64,000 nucleotides of DNA from Polaribacter sp. ALD11 (GCF_002831685.1 NZ_CP025119.1:1275001-1339000); one strand, 5' to 3'; counted from the stretch's first letter, positions 25,451-32,566 are shown. The notes: generated from the sequence alone by a model not told the origin. Program-made: numbers and translations.

Positions 25451-26089
25451 ATGTCTTGTTTTGAAACATCCACTTTCCTGAAAAATCCTCAAGTATTTAA
25501 AACAGAGGTTTTTATTGAAGCAGTTAAGAAATTTAACTGGGAATATGAAATTAAAAGTGATAATGAAGTTGTTGTTACTAAAATACCAAATACAAAGCTT
25601 CACGGAGAATATGCAATAAAAATTAAAAACGGAACAGTAACTTATAACAGTTATTACCTGAAAAACGGGAAAGAATTAGTTAAAGAATTACAGAGTGAGT
25701 TTTTTACTTTGAATGTAGAATACGCAAAAAAGACGATTCTTACAGAATTTGAAAGTGTTGGGTTCTCTCTAAAAAAAGACTATGACTTTGAACAAAATGA
25801 AGAAGTGAAACAGAAGTTTTTTATGGTTGGTTATTCTAAACTAGAAAATGAAGATGAAAAACGAACTGAAATAGAATTTTCAATTCTAAAAGATGGTACT
25901 ATAATTTCTGATTCAAACTACATTCCATATGATGTTCACGAATTAGCAGATAAAGCAATGGAAGGAATAGATAAGTCATTCGGAAATACTAGAAGAGAAG
26001 GAATAGAAATAAAAAGAAAAGAAATACCTGTAAGATATAAAAACAAGTCTTACTGTAGTGCTTCAAATAAAATCATAGCAAAAAATTAA
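25451..26089 (+). CDS. DUF1257 (Ycf35-like) protein with DUF2997-like C-terminus
   Basis: A 212-residue protein whose start is one base after the PIN gene's stop. Residues 1-115 fit DUF1257/Ycf35: MSCFETSTFLKN at the start, an alternating strand region, and EYAKKTILTEFESVGFSL at the end. Residues 135-205 resemble DUF2997: EIEFSILKDGTIISDSNYIP, then a helix and KSFGNTRREGIEIKRKEIP. In cyanobacteria, algae and many bacteria DUF1257, DUF2997 and a Ycf46 AAA+ ATPase are encoded side by side; here the first two appear fused and the ATPase follows after 4 bases. The biochemical role of these families is not established to my knowledge. The fusion call rests on motif pattern and gene order. Confidence 0.7.
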   Translation: MSCFETSTFLKNPQVFKTEVFIEAVKKFNWEYEIKSDNEVVVTKIPNTKLHGEYAIKIKNGTVTYNSYYLKNGKELVKELQSEFFTLNVEYAKKTILTEFESVGFSLKKDYDFEQNEEVKQKFFMVGYSKLENEDEKRTEIEFSILKDGTIISDSNYIPYDVHELADKAMEGIDKSFGNTRREGIEIKRKEIPVRYKNKSYCSASNKIIAKN

Positions 26090-26093
26090 AACA

Positions 26094-27695
26094 ATGGAAA
26101 AATCATTTGAAGATTTAAAATATATGCTTGATGCAAATTATCCTCTAATTTATCTTGCATCACCAGAATATGGTCGCATAATTCAAAAAGTTAGAAGCAC
26201 AGCATTTAGAAAAGGATATGCATTTAGCACTTGGGATATTGTTGATGGTTTACAAATTCATAATAAAGATGAAAACTCAAATAAATTAGATAAAGTTGAG
26301 AAACATCCTAATAATGGCGAAACTAAAAATCCTGATTCATTTCTTGAATTTTTATTAAAAGGTAATAATGAGAATCAAGAATCAAAAGAGATTTTCATTA
26401 TTGAAGATGCACATAAACAGTTTCGAGATGAAAAATTTGTGGTTCAATTAAGAAAACTTACACAATATTTTAAAGTATTAAATAAACACTTATTGTTATT
26501 ATCGCCATTTTTTAAATTGCCTGTTGAGTTAGAAAAGTATGTTACAGTTCTAAATATGCCTTTACCAGATAAAAACGATTTAGAAAAAAGGTTGAAAGTA
26601 GTAACAAAGAATGAAGTTATAAATGATGATTTAAAAAATCTAATTTTAGATGCTGCTGCTGGATTAACCGATGTTGAAGCAGATTTGGCATTTCGATTGG
26701 CAAAAGAAAAAGTTGGACTAAACAAAAAAGAAGCCATAAGTATCATAGCAAGTGAAAAAGAACAAATTATAAAAAAAAGTGGAATTTTAGATTATTATCA
26801 CACTTCAGAGGATTTAGATTCAAGCGTTGGTGGTTTAGATAGTTTAAAATTATGGTTGAAGCAAAGAAGTAAAGCATTTGAAAGAAAGGCAAAAGCCTTT
26901 GGTTTAAAAGAACCAAAAGGAATGTTGCTTTTAGGTGTTCCTGGAAATGGTAAAAGTTTAACAGCAAAGGCAATTGCTACAGAATGGAATCAACCATTAT
27001 TAAAATTAGACATAGGTAAAGTATTTCAATCAGAGGTTGGTAGTAGTGAAAACAATATAAGAAATGCAATAATGACAGCAGAAGCAATCGCACCTTGTGT
27101 TTTGTGGATAGATGAAATTGAAAAAGGATTAAGTACTGGTGGTGGCGAAAAAGATGGAGGCACAAATTCAAGAGTATTTTCAACCATTTTAACTTGGATG
27201 CAAGAAAAAACTAAACCAGTTTTTGTAGTTGCAACTGCCAACAACATTAGCAATCTTCCACCTGAACTTTTAAGGAAAGGTCGTTTTGATGAAATATTTT
27301 TTATAGACTTACCAACCAAAAAAGAAAGGAAAAACATATTCGAAATTCATCTTAAGAAAAATAATCAATTAAATATAACTGACTTCAATCCAATAATTGA
27401 TGAATCTAAATATTTCAATGGTGCGGAAATTGAAGAAACTGTTAAAGAAGCAATGTTTAAAGCATATATTGAAAACAATGAAGAACCTGCAATAAAATTA
27501 TCACACCTTATTGAATCTGCAAAAGCAATTGTTCCTCTTGCTATTACAATGAAGAATAAAATTGACGGATTAAGAGATTGGGCATCAACAAGAGCTAGAC
27601 CAGCAAGTTCTGATACAGATAAAGAAGATTTAAAGAAAGATGAAACTAAAACTCAAACATTGACAAAACGAGAAAAGGAAGAAGATATATTTTAG
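26094..27695 (+). CDS. Ycf46-like AAA+ ATPase
   Basis: A 533-residue protein. The N-terminal 230 residues form the Ycf46-specific region, opening with LKYMLDANYPLIYLASPE and a degenerate ATPase-like fold with IFIIEDAHKQF. The AAA+ module starts with SSVGGLDSLKLWLKQR; Walker A is GVPGNGKS (281-288), Walker B is WIDEIEKG with Asp340-Glu341, and the arginine-finger region is LRKGRFDEIFF. The last 40 residues are a charged tail. All catalytic residues are present. Such proteins are hexameric ATPases; the substrate of Ycf46 is unknown. As last gene of the operon it may remodel or gate the helicase-PIN complex, by inference. It follows the DUF1257-like gene by 4 bases. Confidence 0.9.
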   Translation: MEKSFEDLKYMLDANYPLIYLASPEYGRIIQKVRSTAFRKGYAFSTWDIVDGLQIHNKDENSNKLDKVEKHPNNGETKNPDSFLEFLLKGNNENQESKEIFIIEDAHKQFRDEKFVVQLRKLTQYFKVLNKHLLLLSPFFKLPVELEKYVTVLNMPLPDKNDLEKRLKVVTKNEVINDDLKNLILDAAAGLTDVEADLAFRLAKEKVGLNKKEAISIIASEKEQIIKKSGILDYYHTSEDLDSSVGGLDSLKLWLKQRSKAFERKAKAFGLKEPKGMLLLGVPGNGKSLTAKAIATEWNQPLLKLDIGKVFQSEVGSSENNIRNAIMTAEAIAPCVLWIDEIEKGLSTGGGEKDGGTNSRVFSTILTWMQEKTKPVFVVATANNISNLPPELLRKGRFDEIFFIDLPTKKERKNIFEIHLKKNNQLNITDFNPIIDESKYFNGAEIEETVKEAMFKAYIENNEEPAIKLSHLIESAKAIVPLAITMKNKIDGLRDWASTRARPASSDTDKEDLKKDETKTQTLTKREKEEDIF

Positions 27696-27911
27696 AATAC
27701 TAACCTTTTGAAAATAGACTGACTGAAAACAAAAGGACTATAAAGAATATTAATTGAATGAAAAGCCAACGCTCAAAGCCATACACATTCGCAATTCGCT
27801 ACAGCCAACGCTACGCCAAAAATTGCAAAAGAGTATGTCTTGCCAACGCTCACATTTGAACTAAATAACAAACATCGGAAAACCAAGCTGAATAAAAAAA
27901 GCACTACTTAC
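27696..27911 (+). other. tail of cassette 21: GCCAACGC octamers, no gene
   Basis: Non-coding 216 bp with three more GCCAACGC octamers at 27765-27772, 27804-27811 and 27842-27849, mirroring the cluster before the operon. The cassette then closes with TACTTACAAC, the exact reverse complement of its opening GTTGTAAGTA 8.6 kb earlier. Confidence 0.6.
27852..27865 (+). repeat. 14-bp direct repeat flanking the operon, right copy
   Basis: ACATTTGAACTAAA, identical to 19342-19355. It directly follows a GCCAACGC octamer, whereas the left copy directly precedes one. Confidence 0.5.
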
Positions 27912-28035
27912 AACACCGTGTATAATTAATTGCTTGACTTATAATTACTTACGAAAGTTTTCGCAAACTTATAATTCAATTTTTATTTGCTAAATTCCGT
28001 GCTTAATCACGCAACTAATCATACACAACAACGTT
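27912..28035 (+). repeat. attC-like site 22 (type A), last of the array
   Basis: 124 bp, arms GTGTAT / ATACAC, inner stem GAAAGTTT / AAACTT, another compensated variant. The left box closes cassette 21. The right box GTTATGTGTAAT opens cassette 22, whose expected closing box (ATTACACATAAC) was not found, so the array breaks off here. Confidence 0.85.
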
Positions 28036-28085
28036 ATGTGTAATAATGACCCGTCCTGAAATAAGGCTACATAATTTTAAACATT

Positions 28086-28457
28086 ATGTATAGAAATGAC
28101 AAAGTAATTAGACGGTATTCAGAACCTTTTAAATTAAAAATTTTAGCCGAACTTACAATCGGAAAACACACAAAGAGCGAACTTTGTAAACTCTACTCAA
28201 TTGCACCTACAACAGTAAATGTGTGGATTAAAAAGTACAATCGTAAAGACTTAATGAACACCAGAGTAAAAGTGGAAACAAAAGACGAAATATCTAGAAT
28301 TAAAGCGCTTCAAAAAGAGATTGAACAGCTTAAAAAACTACTACTTAAAAAGGATCTCGATGCTATGGTAGAAGAATCCTATTTAGAAGTAGCTGCAGAA
28401 GACCTCGGCTATAAATCTATTGCTGAACTAAAAAAAAAGTTAAGTATAAAGCCTTAA
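28086..28457 (+). CDS. IS3-family transposase OrfA (second copy)
   Basis: 123 residues, differing from the copy at 2295 by two substitutions (Ala to Thr in the first helix region, Val to Ile in the coiled coil). Helix-turn-helix and zipper are intact, and the slippery A9-G run at 28430-28439 is retained. Since orfB behind it is broken, this OrfA cannot make an active transposase here but could still bind the ends of the intact copy. Confidence 0.85.
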   Translation: MYRNDKVIRRYSEPFKLKILAELTIGKHTKSELCKLYSIAPTTVNVWIKKYNRKDLMNTRVKVETKDEISRIKALQKEIEQLKKLLLKKDLDAMVEESYLEVAAEDLGYKSIAELKKKLSIKP

Positions 28458-29307
28458 TAAAAGCTAAAGAGAAATCTAAGAGATTTGCGTCTTTAACGAC
28501 TATAACCCATTGTTTTGGACTTAAACGTGATGCCTATTATAAATACAAATCTAGAGCTGATAAACGTTTAATACTAGAACAACAGATTATAAATATTGTT
28601 AGAAAAAGATGCAAATCTCTTCCTAGAGAAGGGGTGCGTAAGCTTACTAAATCTTTAGATATAGATTTTAATAAAGTAAATATTAAAGTTGGTAGAGATA
28701 CTTTATTTAATGTCCTTAGAAAACACTAAATGCTAACACTTAGAAGGAAAACTAGTGCCAGAACAACAAACTCATATCATCGATTTTATAAGTATAATAA
28801 TATTATAAAAAGACTTAGAAATTACAAAACCTAATCAGGTTTGGGTAAGTAATATAACTTACATCAGAACCGTAAAAGGATTTTGTTACTTGGCTTTAAT
28901 AACAGATGTACTCTCGAAGAATTGTTGGTTAAGACCTTAGTAATAGCTTGGAATTAAAAGGATGTGTGAGAGCGCTAAATAAGGCGATTTATAAAGCTAA
29001 AAACATTAATGGACTTATTCATCATTCAGACAGAGGAATACAATATTGCAGTAATGTATACACTCAAATATTAAAAAGAAAGAAAATAGATATCAGTATG
29101 ACTGAAGAAAATCATTGTTCCGAAAACGCCATGGCTGAACGTGTAAATGGTATTTTAAAAGATGAATTTTATCTCGACCAAACCTTTGATAACGTGGCTC
29201 ACGTTAAGAGAGCCACAAAAAGTGCAATTAATTTATACAACCAAATAAAATTACACTTATCTTTAGATTATAAAACACCAAATATGGTATATCAATTATC
29301 AGCTTAA
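28433..29307 (+). pseudogene. IS3-family transposase OrfB, broken
   Basis: Aligned by eye with the intact OrfB at 2642. A TAA replaces the AAA (Lys) codon after the KH of the KHKML stretch (about 28727), an extra base shifts the frame near 28808, and more damage lies near 28910. The last 120 codons (28948-29307) are open and keep the second Asp (HHSDRGIQY) and the Glu (ENAMAERVNG). Confidence 0.85.
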
Positions 29308-29345
29308 ATCAATTTTAACTTGTAAACATATTTCAGAACTAAACA

Positions 29346-29416
29346 TGCTCGAAAAAACATAGTTTTAAACCAGAAAAATAAGGCTTGAAAAATAGAAACA
29401 TAAAAAACAATAAAAT
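29346..29416 (+). other. short AT-rich stretch after the second IS
   Basis: Seventy-one bases without recognisable features; probably the interrupted remainder of cassette 22 or its leader to the small ORF at 29417. Confidence 0.4.
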
Positions 29417-29551
29417 ATGAACTTTTTAGAAATTACATTATCAAACAGAACAATGTTAATACTTGGAGCAGTATCAGGAATAGCAATTATTATATTTATA
29501 ACTTTTCTAATTGCAAAACGTTACAATAAAAAATCGAATGCTATAAAATAA
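29417..29551 (+). CDS. small single-pass membrane protein
   Basis: A 44-residue reading frame. Residues 12-36 are strongly hydrophobic (MLILGAVSGIAIIIFITFLI), followed by a basic end (AKRYNKKSN). This predicts one membrane helix with the C-terminus inside. The ATG is preceded by AACAATAAAAT, similar to leaders of other genes here. No family recognised. It may be the gene of cassette 22 displaced by the IS, or a remnant. The clean helix and basic flank make it more credible than a random frame, but it is short. Confidence 0.4.
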   Translation: MNFLEITLSNRTMLILGAVSGIAIIIFITFLIAKRYNKKSNAIK

Positions 29552-29840
29552 GAATAATTCTGAATTTTGAGAATAATTCAAAATATGAGTTTCTCATTTT
29601 TTTAAACTTGTTTTCGGAATAAAATTATGAGTTAAAAACACAAATTAAACTGAGAGTTGAATTTAACAAGTTGAGAAATTGCTATCTCAAAACCTGAATT
29701 TAAACTTAAAAATAACCAAACATAAAAAATCTAACAAAGAAAAAATTTGGTTTAATTATAATATTAATTCTTGCCCTTGCAGAAGTTGGTTTATCTTTCA
29801 TAACAGGAATATTGTTTCCTTTTACAAGTATGTACTTTCC
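29552..29840 (+). other. gene remnant cut by a third IS
   Basis: Mostly AT-rich non-coding DNA. From about 29730 a frame reads KKKFGLIIILILALAEVGL and continues to the IS junction at 29841, apparently a membrane protein whose 3' part was lost to the insertion. No good start codon is seen. Confidence 0.4.
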
Positions 29841-31233
29841 TGAAATAGGTTGACTAAAAATTAAACACTTAATTATAGCCACTTATGAAAACTAAAAAGC
29901 AACCTTGGCGAAAAAAAAACATACGAAAAAGCAACTTTAGAACTCAAATTATTCATCGTTGACCAAATTCAGAATGGGCAAATCTCTACAAACTTTGCTT
30001 CCAAAAAATATGATGTTCCTAGAACTACAATTGGGTGTTGGATCAAAAAACACAGTACTTTAGTACAACAAAACGCTGGCATGAGTAAATTAAACGAGAT
30101 TAAAAAACTAAAGGAACGTATTGAAGAACTAGAGTTTGTAAAAGACTCTCAGTAAGATGTCATTGCAGATATGGAAATCATTACAGGTGTTGGTTTATCA
30201 AAAAAGCCCTTACCCAAAACATTAGCGAAAGAGATAGAACTAAAAAAGAAAAACCGTTTAAAAGAAAATGGTTCTATCAGTGTTTTGGAATTAGTAAACA
30301 AGCCTTCTACAAAAAATGTAAAACATAAGAAGTCAAACAAATAAATTCCGAAAACTTATTGTAATGGTACAAGCTTACCGAAAACAAGTAAGCATGAGAA
30401 CTGTCGGAATTAAGCTTTATACTGAACTCAAACCAGACTTTATAAAGCAGGACATAAAAATAGGCAGAGACAAATTTTACGACTTTTTAAGGCTTTATAA
30501 CCTGCTCGTTCCTAAGCTTAAAAATTACGTAACAAACTACAAAGTCTAACCATCAATTTAGAAAGTACAAAAATATAATTAAAGACCAAATCCCTACTCG
30601 TACAGAACAACTCTGGGTAAGTGATATAACATGCATTAAAACTGACAATGGACACAATTATCTAGCAATCGTTACAGATGCCTATTCGAAACAAATTATG
30701 GGCTATAAACTAGATAATAACATGAAGACATCACTTTGCGTAGAAGCACTGAAAATGGCTATTAAAAACAGAAAACACCCTAACAAAAGACTTATACATC
30801 ATTCTGACAGCCGTTTTCAATACTGTAACTCTAAATATACAGCCTTTGCAGAATAAAATGGCATAATGATAAGCATGACAGAACAATATGCCCCATATGA
30901 AAATGCTATTGCAGAACGAATTAATAGAACTTTAAAATATGAATACGTACTTAGAAATTGTATTAAAAACACTGCCACTGCTCAATAAGTTACAAAACAA
31001 GCAATATATATTTACAACAATTTAATAACCCATTTTAGCTTAGACTTAAAGAAACCTGCAGAAGTACATTTAAATCCAATCATCAAATACAAATCATATA
31101 GAGGAAATAATGTAAATTTGACTGAACTAACAATTTAAAACAAAACTAGTCTAAATTATTTTTTTGATTTTTAAACGGATAAAAAATCTTTTGAACGGTA
31201 TAAATTAACCTAAAAAAAGGTCAACCTATATCA
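29841..31233 (+). mobile_element. degraded IS3-family element, different from the other two
   Basis: Terminal inverted repeats TGAAATAGGTTGAC (left) and the complement of TGATATAGGTTGAC (right) bound a 1.39-kb element. Inside are remnants of an OrfA helix-turn-helix and an OrfB integrase core with many stops and shifts. No target duplication seen. It forms the last accessory DNA before the chromosomal tRNA. Confidence 0.75.
29885..31138 (+). pseudogene. IS3-family transposase remnants (OrfA + OrfB)
   Basis: OrfA traces: NFASKKYDVPRTTIGCWIKK across a frameshift near the start. OrfB traces: RTVGIKLYTELKPDFIKQ, then WVSDITCIKTDNGHNYLAI, then RLIHHSDSRFQYCNSKY, then PYENAIAERINRTLKYEY, which retain the three catalytic-type acids but are split by stop codons at about 30547, 30854 and 30987. 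Confidence 0.8.
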
Positions 31234-31247
31234 GTATAAAACATACC

Positions 31248-31286
31248 AAAAAAGCATCCAATTCTGTTAGAATTGGATGCTTTTTT
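31248..31286. terminator. bidirectional rho-independent terminator
   Basis: Perfect stem AAAAAGCATCCAATTCT / AGAATTGGATGCTTTTT around a GTT loop, with T runs in both directions. It lies between the IS remnants and the tRNA-Ser, and would end the leftward rpsP-rimM-tRNA transcript. Confidence 0.8.
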
Positions 31287-31322
31287 GGGAAATAAAATCC
31301 ATAGAAATTATATTCTAAATTG

Positions 31323-31409
31323 CAGAAAGGAAGGGATTCGAACCCTCGGTACCGTTACCAGTACACTACCTTTCCAAGGTAGCTCTTTCGACCACTCAGA
31401 CACCTTTCT
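31323..31409 (-). tRNA. tRNA-Ser (anticodon GGA)
   Basis: 87 bases on the minus strand. The acceptor stem AGAAAGG pairs with CCTTTCT and is followed by G. The anticodon stem-loop CTACCTTGGAAAGGTAG gives anticodon GGA. A long variable arm and the T-loop GGTTCGAATCC are present, as in class II tRNA-Ser. It begins 2 bases after the rimM stop, so it is probably co-transcribed with rpsP-rimM. Its 3' end faces the accessory region. Confidence 0.95.
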
Positions 31410-31411
31410 TT

Positions 31412-31936
31412 TTACAAATAAAGCTCTATTAATCCCTCAGGAGTTTCAACTTCAATTGTATTATTTTCTCTATCCACTTTCTTAATAAATTCATCAACCA
31501 TAGGAATAAAAATTTCTTTTCCTTCTCTATCTATTTCAAAAAGTGGTTGTGCAGCTTTGTCGTTTATATGAACAATTTGTCCAACTTCTCCAAAATTTAC
31601 ATCAACAACTGTAAAACCGATTACTTCATGAAAATAAAACTTATCTCCAGATAGTTTTGGTAACAAAGTTGAAGGCAAGTAAATACCACATTTTAGAATC
31701 GAATCTGCTTCTTCGTCAGAATAAATATCTTCAAACTGAACACGTAATTGATTTCCTTTGTGTAGTGAACTTTTTTCAATAAAAAATGGAACCAGGTTTG
31801 TGCCGAATTCGACATAAACTGATTCCATTTCTTTGTACAACTCAGGTTCATCGGTATCTAATTTGATAACAACTTCTCCCTTAAAACTATATTTTGTAAC
31901 GATTTTGCCTAAATAAAAACAATCTTCTTTACGCAT
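31412..31936 (-). CDS. rimM: ribosome maturation factor RimM
   Basis: 174 residues, usual length. The N-terminal RimM beta-barrel (FYLGKIVTKYSFKGEVVIKL) and the C-terminal PRC-barrel (YFHEVIGFTVVDVNFGEVG, IPMVDEFIKKVD) are both visible. RimM binds ribosomal protein S19 and helps mature the 30S head and 16S rRNA 3' domain. It lies directly downstream of rpsP (19-bp gap), the conserved order in bacteria, although trmD and rplS do not follow here; a tRNA-Ser takes that place. Confidence 0.95.
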   Translation of the reverse strand: MRKEDCFYLGKIVTKYSFKGEVVIKLDTDEPELYKEMESVYVEFGTNLVPFFIEKSSLHKGNQLRVQFEDIYSDEEADSILKCGIYLPSTLLPKLSGDKFYFHEVIGFTVVDVNFGEVGQIVHINDKAAQPLFEIDREGKEIFIPMVDEFIKKVDRENNTIEVETPEGLIELYL

Positions 31937-31955
31937 CTTCGTATAAATTTATAAT

Positions 31956-32489
31956 TTATTCTGCTGCTTTTTCTTGTGCTTCATCAATTGTTTCAGGAGC
32001 TGCTTCCGCTGCTTCTTCAACCTCAGCAACCTCTTCAACAACTGGCTTAGCTGCTTCAATTCTTGCTTCGTTTACAGCTTTTTCTGCTGCTAATGCTTTC
32101 GCTTTTGCTTCAGATTCTGCTTTAGACAAACCAGCTTCTTTATCAGAAATTTTAGTAGCTTTTTCTTCTAACCAAGCTGCAAACTTTGCATCTGCTTGTT
32201 CTTGAGTTAAAGCACCTTTTCTAACACCACCTACTAAATGATTCTTTAACATTGCACCTTTGTAAGATAAAATGTTTTTTGCAGTATCGGTTGGTTGTGC
32301 ACCATTTTGTAACCATTGTACAGCTTTATCAACGTTTAAATCGATAAGTGCAGGGTTAACGTTAGGATTGTAAGTACCTATTTTCTCTAAGTATTTACCA
32401 TCTCTCTTTGCACGAGCATCAGCGGCAACGATCCAATAGAATGGTTTCCCTTTTTTACCGTGTCTTTGTAATCTAATCTTTACAGACAT
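31956..32489 (-). CDS. rpsP: 30S ribosomal protein S16 with Ala/Glu-rich C-terminal extension
   Basis: 177 residues against about 80-90 in most bacteria. The S16 core is residues 1-85 (VKIRLQRHGKKGKPFYWIV, then KYLEKIGTYNPN). Beyond it lies a helical, Ala/Glu/Lys-rich tail of about 90 residues ending in AAPETIDEAQEKAAE. Such extensions are known in Bacteroidota S16. First gene of the rpsP-rimM-tRNA-Ser transcript, with a -7-like element upstream at 32559-32566. Confidence 0.95.
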   Translation of the reverse strand: MSVKIRLQRHGKKGKPFYWIVAADARAKRDGKYLEKIGTYNPNVNPALIDLNVDKAVQWLQNGAQPTDTAKNILSYKGAMLKNHLVGGVRKGALTQEQADAKFAAWLEEKATKISDKEAGLSKAESEAKAKALAAEKAVNEARIEAAKPVVEEVAEVEEAAEAAPETIDEAQEKAAE

Positions 32490-32558
32490 AATTTGTTAAT
32501 TTTTTAAGGTTCTCGACCTAGATTATTAATAACCTTACTATCTCGTAGTAAGTGGGCG

Positions 32559-32566
32559 CAAAAATA
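32559..32566 (-). promoter_or_regulatory. candidate -7 promoter element of rpsP
   Basis: On the minus strand it reads TATTTTTG, a match to TAnnTTTG, about 70 bases before the rpsP start. A TTTG lies 11 bases upstream, too close for a standard -33 box. Confidence 0.45.

Larger units (their letters stand above)
1..28035 (+). mobile_element. integron-like gene-cassette array (22 attC-like sites, no integrase in view)
   Basis: Twenty-two imperfect palindromes of 123-127 bp, all in one orientation, separate short gene-bearing or non-coding segments. Each segment opens with GTT plus cassette-specific bases and closes with the reverse complement of those bases followed by AAC, which is the relation expected of integron cassettes whose attC R'' and R' boxes pair. 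Genes all read rightwards and end just before a site. The core is GTTR followed by variable bases rather than the classical GTTRRRY, so this is attC-like rather than a textbook attC. The left edge lies outside the window; on integron polarity the insertion end (attI/intI) would be on that side. The last site ends at 28035, after which the array is broken by insertion sequences. Inference: a chromosomal (sedentary) integron or a CALIN (attC cluster lacking an integrase). Confidence 0.8.
28047..29345 (+). mobile_element. IS3-family insertion sequence, decayed second copy
   Basis: The same element as at 2256-3556: same left end (TGACCC then GTCCTGAAAT), same orfA, same overall length. The right terminal repeat carries several substitutions (TTTCAGAACTAAACA) and no target duplication is evident (TAA on the left, TGC on the right). 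orfB is broken. As in cassette 2 it lies only about a dozen bases after an attC-like core box. Confidence 0.85.

Noticed and set aside
499..28035. The palindromic sites as plain rho-independent terminators
   Set aside because: They are too long and lack a consistent T run after the stem; their cassette-specific end boxes, covariation and strand bias are not explained by termination. Some may still terminate transcription as a side effect.
499..28035. Calling the sites canonical attC
   Set aside because: The fourth base of the core is a purine but the next three vary, so GTTRRRY is not met; the term attC-like is used.
31273..31485. Reading frame across the tRNA region
   Set aside because: It overlaps tRNA-Ser and the rimM end on the opposite strand; it is a shadow frame.
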